In this document: positions 58,652-64,000 of the stretch, piece after piece
Layout: every line of letters begins with the position of its first letter
Position numbering within the stretch: the first letter of the stretch is position 1
Assembly: GCA_033584155.1 (NCBI GenBank)
Contig: CP138355.1
Span: forward strand, 3,915,826-3,979,825
DNA: 64,000 nt
Direction: 5' to 3'
From: Candidatus Electrothrix scaldis
GTDB lineage: Bacteria > Desulfobacterota > Desulfobulbia > Desulfobulbales > Desulfobulbaceae
Made by a program: the position numbers and the translations under genes
The notes under the pieces: model-generated
Told to the model about the DNA's origin: nothing
What the model saw: only the letters and a program-made list of their open reading frames with translations
The model's database searches: none

Positions 58652-58975
58652 CTATTGTGCGGAATTATTTTTGTGCTTTTTATATACTGCTTTTCCGACT
58701 CGCTGAATATGCGCGAGTAAATCGTTATTGCTTATATGATCGTAGATGGAAAGATCAAAAATATACGGCAAGAGCAGTTCGTCCAGTTCTGTATCAATGG
58801 TATTCAACAACTGCAAATGTAATTTTTCACCCTTGAATGCTATATCAATATCCGAGCCGGGTTTATAATTGCCTTTTGCACGGGAGCCGTACAGAATTGC
58901 CTCTTCGATTTCTGAAAATTTTCCGAAGACTGCTTTTATTTTCTTGAGGACTTCCTCTGAAAGACCATATTTCAT
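58652..58975 (-). CDS. mntA: MNT-type nucleotidyltransferase antitoxin
   Basis: A 107-residue minimal nucleotidyltransferase. The active-site motif is complete: 'AILYGSRAKGNYKPGSDIDI', with G-S-R-A and D-x-D. MntA-type antitoxins neutralise HepT toxins by adding AMP groups near the HEPN active site. It follows hepT by 62 bases and ends 15 bases before pheT. Confidence 0.88.
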   Translation of the reverse strand: MKYGLSEEVLKKIKAVFGKFSEIEEAILYGSRAKGNYKPGSDIDIAFKGEKLHLQLLNTIDTELDELLLPYIFDLSIYDHISNNDLLAHIQRVGKAVYKKHKNNSAQ

Positions 58976-59037
58976 GGTTTCATCGTGCTACCGAAATGGG
59001 ACAGGACCTACCTCTGTAAATATATCAAGATCTTTAA

Positions 59038-59442
59038 TTATTTATTAAAAAACCCTTCAAGTTTTTCATGCAATTTTTTAAAGGCATCAAAGTAAACGGA
59101 AATAACTGTTCTACTTATTTCATTTGCCGTTTCTTCGTTATACGTGTGCGTTGTTCTGTTTCTGCTTTTAATCATATCCATCCAGATCGCACCGTCCTCT
59201 ATAATCCCCAACTGAAATGCCTTCCGGAAAGCATCCCGTGAACCGAATATATCGGAATGGCCTTGGAACTCAAGAAAATCCTTTATTGTATTCCACGCAA
59301 GTTCGTAGGTATATTCAAAGGATTTGATGAGCCCCTGCTCTTCAAGTTCGGACAGCTCACCTTTATCTATAAATTTCTGTAACTGCCGCAGAGCTTTCTG
59401 GTAATTCGAAAAACGCTGTTTCCATCGTATATCTTCGTTCAT
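59038..59442 (-). CDS. hepT: HEPN-domain toxin of the HepT family
   Basis: A 134-residue HI0074-type HEPN protein. The helical core ends with the RNase motif R-x4-H-x-Y ('RNRTTHTYNE'), intact here. 'KSFEYTYELAWNTIKDFLEF' and 'GSRDAFRKAFQLGII' are the family's other landmarks. The ATG at 59442 is chosen for the AGGTG site. With mntA it forms a complete toxin-antitoxin unit lying between pheS and pheT. Confidence 0.88.
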   Translation of the reverse strand: MNEDIRWKQRFSNYQKALRQLQKFIDKGELSELEEQGLIKSFEYTYELAWNTIKDFLEFQGHSDIFGSRDAFRKAFQLGIIEDGAIWMDMIKSRNRTTHTYNEETANEISRTVISVYFDAFKKLHEKLEGFFNK

Positions 59443-59548
59443 ATCTAACACCTAACCAAAAACGAAATGATATTCAACACAACGCAGACATGGCAGAAAA
59501 ATATACTTTATTAACTGACTCTATAGCACGTTAACACGGTAGGAACAA

Positions 59549-60559
59549 TCAGAATTGCTGGAGAAAACGCAGGTCGTTTTCGTAATAGAGGCGAATATCA
59601 TCAATACCGTACTTGAGCATAGCAATACGCTCTACACCAAGACCGAAGGCAAAGCCGGAAAATTCGTCAGGATCATAACCGACCATCTTCATAACCTCCG
59701 GATCAATGAGGCCCGCTCCAAGTATTTCCAACCATCCAGTCCGCTTACAAACCCGGCAGCCAGCGCCTTTGCAGATAACACAGGCGATATCCACCTCAGC
59801 ACTGGGCTCAGTAAAGGGGAAAAAACTCGGACGGAAGCGCAGGGGCAGATCCCCTTTGAAAATACGACGGGTAAACGTTGTCAGTACCCCTTTCAGATCC
59901 GCAAAGGAGACAGAACGGTCTACGAGAAAACCCTCCACCTGATGAAACATAGGTGTATGGGTGATATCGGAATCACAACGGTACACCTTGCCCGGCGCGA
60001 TATAGCGCAGAGGGGGTTCCTGCTTTTCCATGATCCTGGCCTGCATGGGCGAGGTATGGGTCCGTAAAAGAAGTGAATCTGACACATAAAAGGTGTCATG
60101 CATATCCCTGGCAGGATGATGCTTGGGAATATTCAGGGCCTCGAAATTGTAATAATCCGTTTCAACATCCGGCCCTTCAGCAACTGCAAAGCCCATCCCC
60201 TCAAAAACAGAGCAGATCTCCTCCATCACCTGGGTGACAGGGTGGAGTTTGCCAAAAGGAAAAAAACGACCAGGTAAACTGAGGTCAGCACTCTGCGTTG
60301 CATGTACCTGCACTCCGGCAGCAATTTCTTCCTTTTTCTCAAGAAAGAGGGCTTCCACCTCTTTCTTCACAGTATTGGCAAGCTGGCCTAGACGGGGGCG
60401 GTCTTCCTTGGGAGCCTGACTCATTTCCTTCATCACCGATGAAAGAAGCCCTTTTCTCCCAAGAAATTTCACCCGAAACTCTTCGAGGCTCTGCTGCCCA
60501 TTAATGGCAGACAAAGCCTCAACAGCTTCGCTTTTCAGGCTTTGCAGTCTGTTTTCCAT
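59549..60559 (-). CDS. pheS: Phenylalanyl-tRNA synthetase alpha chain
   Basis: A 336-residue catalytic subunit. The N-terminal coiled coil is followed by class II motifs: '[20 protein letters not shown]', '[20 protein letters not shown]', and '[18 protein letters not shown]'. A CX2CX3CX2C-like group ('[17 protein letters not shown]') suggests a zinc site, present in some PheS. It follows rplT by 23 bases. Confidence 0.95.
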   Translation of the reverse strand: MENRLQSLKSEAVEALSAINGQQSLEEFRVKFLGRKGLLSSVMKEMSQAPKEDRPRLGQLANTVKKEVEALFLEKKEEIAAGVQVHATQSADLSLPGRFFPFGKLHPVTQVMEEICSVFEGMGFAVAEGPDVETDYYNFEALNIPKHHPARDMHDTFYVSDSLLLRTHTSPMQARIMEKQEPPLRYIAPGKVYRCDSDITHTPMFHQVEGFLVDRSVSFADLKGVLTTFTRRIFKGDLPLRFRPSFFPFTEPSAEVDIACVICKGAGCRVCKRTGWLEILGAGLIDPEVMKMVGYDPDEFSGFAFGLGVERIAMLKYGIDDIRLYYENDLRFLQQF

Positions 60560-60582
60560 TGTGTGCTTATCTCTCCGACGGA

Positions 60583-60942
60583 TCAGGCAGCAGCCTCAAG
60601 GCCAGCAGCTTTAACCACCTGGGTGAATGCGCTCGGATCTACAATAGCAAGATTGGACAGGACCTTACGGTCAAGCTCAATGCCGGACTGATTCAAAGCA
60701 TGAATCAGCTTGCTGTAGCTGGTATCATTCATCTGTGCAGCTGCACTGATACGGGTGATCCACAGACGACGGAAATTACGCTTATTGGTTCTTCTATCCC
60801 GATAAGCATAGCACAATGCACGATCAACAGCTTCAGCTGCTGAGCGATACAGACGACTCCGGCCACCACGGTATCCCTTGGCCAGTTTTAAAACTTTATT
60901 TCTTCTGCGGCGGGCCTTGAACCCGCGTGTGACGCGTGGCAT
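60583..60942 (-). CDS. rplT: 50S ribosomal protein L20
   Basis: A 119-residue L20 with the canonical start '[20 protein letters not shown]' and '[20 protein letters not shown]'. L20 is an early assembly protein and in many bacteria represses the infC-rpmI-rplT message. I could not identify the operator structure. It lies 108 bases after rpmI. Confidence 0.96.
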   Translation of the reverse strand: MPRVTRGFKARRRRNKVLKLAKGYRGGRSRLYRSAAEAVDRALCYAYRDRRTNKRNFRRLWITRISAAAQMNDTSYSKLIHALNQSGIELDRKVLSNLAIVDPSAFTQVVKAAGLEAAA

Positions 60943-61050
60943 CCTTGCACTCCATGTATTACAAAAATTACTGAAAAATCAATTTCAAACTCATCCAACA
61001 CCGTTACTCAGCAAAAGAGCTCCGGTTGTCCTTTCCTTGTTTACCTCGAC

Positions 61051-61248
61051 TTAGAGGTAAGGCAGCATACGCTTAACGGCCTTGGTATCAGCTGCGTCAA
61101 TCAGACCGCTCTGGCGGAGATTGCGTTTCCGTTTGGTTGATTTGCTCGTCAAAATGTGTGAGGTAAAGGCCTTACTTCTCCGAATCTTACCGGAACCGGT
61201 TGCCTTAAAACGTTTGGCCGCCCCCCGGTTGGTTTTCATCTTTGGCAT
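61051..61248 (-). CDS. rpmI: 50S ribosomal protein L35
   Basis: A 65-residue L35: '[20 protein letters not shown]' and '[20 protein letters not shown]', with full usual length. The ATG at 61248 is chosen to give the canonical M-P-K start, with an AAGGA motif upstream. Confidence 0.96.
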   Translation of the reverse strand: MPKMKTNRGAAKRFKATGSGKIRRSKAFTSHILTSKSTKRKRNLRQSGLIDAADTKAVKRMLPYL

Positions 61249-61331
61249 GATACGTTCCTTGTTGTTCAAGAGCCTGCAAACATCTCAAAGGCTCGTTAAT
61301 TTAATGCTGTTTTCAATCCTTCTGCGATTAA

Positions 61332-61880
61332 TCAGTTTTTCGGGCCGACAATCATAACAAGCTGCCGTCCTTCCAATTTCGGTTCCTGCACAATAATACA
61401 CTCTTCGCGCAGGCTGTCGGCAATTTTTCGAATAGCTTCAAGGCCAACAGATTGGGCGTAAATAATCTCTCTCCCCCGAAACTGCATCGTCACTTTGACC
61501 TTATTTTTCTTCTCAAGAAATTTCAGTATATTCTTGATCTTGAAATTCAAGTCGTGCTCTTCAGTCTTGGGACGGAACTTAACTTCTTTAGTCTCGATAA
61601 CCGTCTGTTTTTTCTTCGCTTCTTGCTGTTTCTTTTTCAGCTCATACCGGTATTTATCATAATTCATTATACGACAAACCGGAGGTTTGGCCTTATCTGA
61701 GACTTCAACCAGATCATATCCCTGTTCCTCAGCCATCTGGCGTGCCTTTGCTGTAGGAACAATGCCAATCTGCTCACCATCTACTCCGACTAATCGTACT
61801 TCGGGATAGCGAATTGACTCGTTAATCCTGGACTTAATCTCTTGCTGCTTCTGCGGAAGTTTTCTGCCTCTTCGTTTAAT
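61332..61880 (-). CDS. infC: Translation initiation factor IF-3, ATT start
   Basis: A 182-residue IF-3. An ATG exists only at 61736, which would remove 48 conserved residues. The frame is open upstream to an ATT at 61880, placed 8 bases after AGGAGG, giving 'KRRGRKLPQKQQEIKSRINE' and 'SIRYPEVRLVGVDGEQIGIV', the standard N-terminal domain. E. coli infC also starts with AUU, which lets IF-3 limit its own translation. The C-terminal domain includes 'VKFRPKTEEHDLNFKIKNIL' and 'QFRGREIIYAQ'. It follows thrS by 40 bases. Confidence 0.92.
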   Translation of the reverse strand: MKRRGRKLPQKQQEIKSRINESIRYPEVRLVGVDGEQIGIVPTAKARQMAEEQGYDLVEVSDKAKPPVCRIMNYDKYRYELKKKQQEAKKKQTVIETKEVKFRPKTEEHDLNFKIKNILKFLEKKNKVKVTMQFRGREIIYAQSVGLEAIRKIADSLREECIIVQEPKLEGRQLVMIVGPKN

Positions 61881-61920
61881 GTTCGGATCCTCCTGATTAA
61901 TCCAATACCAATACAGCCTG

Positions 61921-63855
61921 TCAGACTGTCCCCTGTTCGCACTCCTTCCTCACCAGCTCCGCAAACTCCTGCGCAGTCATGGGAGGCAAGTTATCTCCGT
62001 TGCGTTTACGTACTGTGACGGTACCGTCTTCCATTTCCCGATCACCGATAATTAACATATACGGCGTCTTCATCATCTGGGCTTCCCGGATCTTATAGTT
62101 GAGTTTCTCGTTACGCAGATCCTGCTCAACCCGAATACCTGCCTTGCGGAGCTCAGCATGCACCTGGGTACAATACTCAGCCTGGGCATCGGTTATATTC
62201 ATGACCCTTGCCTGCTCTGGAGTCATCCAAAGGGGGAAGGCACCGGCATAATGTTCAATAAGCACACCGATAAAACGCTCTAGAGAGCCCATCAGGGCCC
62301 GATGGATCATAATCGGCTGATGTTCACTTCCGTCCTGACCGGTATAGGTCATGCCGAAACGTTCAGGCAGATTAAAATCAACCTGAATAGTGGAACATTG
62401 CCAAGAACGGCCCAACTGGTCTTTGATCTTGATATCAATCTTGGGGCCGTAAAAAACACCTTCACCTGGGTCTATTTCGTAGGCCAGACCCTTTTTATCC
62501 ATAGCCTGTTGCAAGGCCTTGGTGGAAAGTTCCCAATGCTCGTCGCTACCGACATATTTTTCCGGCCTGGTGGACAGATATACGTCATAATCGGAAAAAC
62601 CAAAGGTCTTGAGAATATGGAGATTAAGATCAATGATATTAAAAATCTCTTCCTCAAGCTGGTCCGGGCGACAGAAAATATGGGCATCATCCTGGGTAAA
62701 ACCGCGAACCCGCATCAAACCATGCAGGGCTCCGGTACGCTCGTAGCGATACACTGTTCCCAGTTCACACCAGCGAACAGGAAATTCCCGATAACTATGC
62801 TTTGTTGCGTTGTAGACCCCGATGTGAAAGGGGCAATTCATCGGCTTGAGCTGATAGGCAACTTCGTCAATTTCCATAGAAGAATACATGTTCTCGCCAT
62901 AGAAATCAAGATGCCCTGAGGTTTTCCACAGATCCTGCCGGGCAATATGCGGGGTATACAACAGCTCATACCCATGTTTGTAGTGGGCATCCTTCCAATA
63001 ATCTTCGATCAGCTTACGCAGCAGAGCACCACGGGGCTGCCAGAGGATCAGACCGGGACCGACTTCATCCTGAATGGTAAACAGACCAAGCTGTTTACCC
63101 AACTTCCGGTGGTCCCGCTTCTTTGCCTCTTCAATACGGTTAAGATACTTTTTCAGATCTTTTTTATCAAAAAAAGCTGTCCCGTAAATCCTGGTCAGCA
63201 TGGGATTACGTTCATCACCACGCCAGTAGGAACCAGCTACCCGTAGCAGCTTAAAACTCCTCAGCCAAGAGGTATCTGGAATATGTGGTCCTCGGCAGAG
63301 ATCAATAAAATCTCCCTGCTGATACAGCGACACACTTTCCTCGCCCTCTTTTTCCAGATCTTCCAACAGCTCGACTTTATACTTTTCTCCCTGCTCGGCA
63401 AAAAAGGCTATTGCCTCAGCCATAGGCATTACCCGTCGTTCAAAGGGCAACCGGGCTTTGACGATCTCTGCCATCTTTTCTTCGATAGCTTCAAAGTCGT
63501 CCGGGGTAAAAGAGGTCTCACGATCGAAATCGTAATAGTAGCCATCTTCAATAGCAGGTCCTATAGCCACCTTTACATCCTGCCCAAACAGCTCTTTCAC
63601 GGCCTGGGCCATGATGTGCGCGCTGGAATGACGCAGAATATGCGCTCCTTCCTCTGAGGAAGCCAGAATGGGCTCAATAACGGTATCAGCCGACAGGGGG
63701 ACAGACAGGTCAGTTGCCTCCCCATTACAGAGGACAGCCACTGCCTCTTTCCGTTGTTTCTTAGACAACAGTTCTTTCAGTGCATCCTGAGCCAGGATAC
63801 CGGCCGCCACTGTTTTGGCTTCTTCTCCGGGTATGGATATGGATATATCGGTCAT
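61921..63855 (-). CDS. thrS: Threonyl-tRNA synthetase
   Basis: A 644-residue enzyme. The order is TGS domain, N2 editing domain ('RHSSAHIMAQAVKELFGQDV' and the later Cys-His region 'DLCRGPHIPDTSWLRSF'), class II core ('QLKPMNCPFHIGVY', 'TQDDAHIFCRPDQLEEEI', 'PIMIHRALMGSLERFIGVLI') and anticodon-binding domain. The ATG at 63855 gives the standard TGS start; an upstream ATG would read through a hairpin. It heads the thrS-infC-rpmI-rplT-pheS-pheT-ihfA series. Confidence 0.95.
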   Translation of the reverse strand: MTDISISIPGEEAKTVAAGILAQDALKELLSKKQRKEAVAVLCNGEATDLSVPLSADTVIEPILASSEEGAHILRHSSAHIMAQAVKELFGQDVKVAIGPAIEDGYYYDFDRETSFTPDDFEAIEEKMAEIVKARLPFERRVMPMAEAIAFFAEQGEKYKVELLEDLEKEGEESVSLYQQGDFIDLCRGPHIPDTSWLRSFKLLRVAGSYWRGDERNPMLTRIYGTAFFDKKDLKKYLNRIEEAKKRDHRKLGKQLGLFTIQDEVGPGLILWQPRGALLRKLIEDYWKDAHYKHGYELLYTPHIARQDLWKTSGHLDFYGENMYSSMEIDEVAYQLKPMNCPFHIGVYNATKHSYREFPVRWCELGTVYRYERTGALHGLMRVRGFTQDDAHIFCRPDQLEEEIFNIIDLNLHILKTFGFSDYDVYLSTRPEKYVGSDEHWELSTKALQQAMDKKGLAYEIDPGEGVFYGPKIDIKIKDQLGRSWQCSTIQVDFNLPERFGMTYTGQDGSEHQPIMIHRALMGSLERFIGVLIEHYAGAFPLWMTPEQARVMNITDAQAEYCTQVHAELRKAGIRVEQDLRNEKLNYKIREAQMMKTPYMLIIGDREMEDGTVTVRKRNGDNLPPMTAQEFAELVRKECEQGTV

Positions 63856-63885
63856 GCTATCTGCCAAGAAAGCCTGCTGAGTTGA

Positions 63886-63955
63886 CCGCCCCGCCCTTGG
63901 GGCGGGACAACAAAAAAGTGAAAGCTGCCCGGGCAAGCCTGAATGGCTCACCCGG
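63886..63955 (-). terminator. Hairpins upstream of thrS
   Basis: On the minus strand, a stem CCGGG-AGCC against GGCT-CCCGG (63929-63955) is followed by a T-rich run, as in a terminator of the preceding transcript. A second hairpin with CCGCCCC and GGGGCGG arms (63886-63905) comes next. The pair could also be an attenuator for thrS. Beyond this, up to base 64000, no gene is visible. Confidence 0.5.
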
Positions 63956-64000
63956 AACTTTCATATAAAAATATAAAAAAGGAAAGGCTAATAAGCCGGT

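Overview
The window reads as a chromosomal segment of a Gram-negative, anaerobic Desulfobacterota bacterium. Supporting this are a nif-cluster tail, a sigma-54 glnK-amt unit, an FmdE-type protein, many phosphorelay proteins, and many type II toxin-antitoxin (TA) loci embedded in GC-rich palindromic repeats. The combination most resembles Desulfobulbales, possibly the cable-bacterium lineage (Electrothrix/Electronema). That placement is inference from gene content and was not tested by phylogeny.

Layout, 1-15 kb: the end of a nitrogen-fixation cluster (NifX/NifB-type C-terminus, 2Fe-2S ferredoxin, acetyltransferase, two small unknowns, Nif11). It is followed by a PilP-like protein plus lipoprotein pair bracketed by two copies of the same terminator-promoter block. 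Then come a 46-bp tandem repeat, a frameshifted HU-like gene, a DUF4153 membrane protein, a TIR-like protein and an acetyltransferase. At 7.2-10.6 kb is a tight four-gene operon: a protein with a poly-asparagine tail, a GIDE-like membrane protein, a SPASM radical SAM enzyme and a small lipoprotein. This is the best candidate here for an undescribed system. Next are the sigma-54 glnK / amt-fragment / amt unit, adk and purC.

15-24 kb: a TA island with nine loci or remnants (VapBC, YefM-YoeB, HigBA, RelE-type and orphan antitoxins), separated by a modular 41-42 bp repeat family. Several loci are visibly broken. One VapC has a stop at codon 5. One YoeB is split by an insertion sequence with an 8-bp target duplication placed exactly before its catalytic C-terminal His-Tyr.

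24-34.5 kb: one giant secreted SpvB/FG-GAP/RHS protein (about 3,486 residues) whose variable C-terminal tip carries an L,D-transpeptidase-like motif, suggesting a polymorphic toxin aimed at peptidoglycan.

34.5-52 kb: signalling and regulation. There are an FmdE-like protein, response regulators, a second insertion sequence, and a histidine kinase and a diguanylate cyclase sharing a near-identical sensor. A DEAD-box helicase and a cold-shock protein follow, then a methyltransferase and two paralogous small membrane proteins that share a triple-box upstream site. A seven-gene module ends the region: response regulator, CBS protein, SLC13 permease, AlbA/HATPase protein, kinase, regulator, degenerate kinase.

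52-64 kb: housekeeping genes on the minus strand. These are frr-uppS-cdsA-dxr, and thrS-infC-rpmI-rplT-pheS-[hepT-mntA]-pheT-ihfA. The infC gene appears to start with ATT, and a HEPN/MNT toxin-antitoxin pair sits between pheS and pheT. I saw no rRNA, tRNA or CRISPR array.
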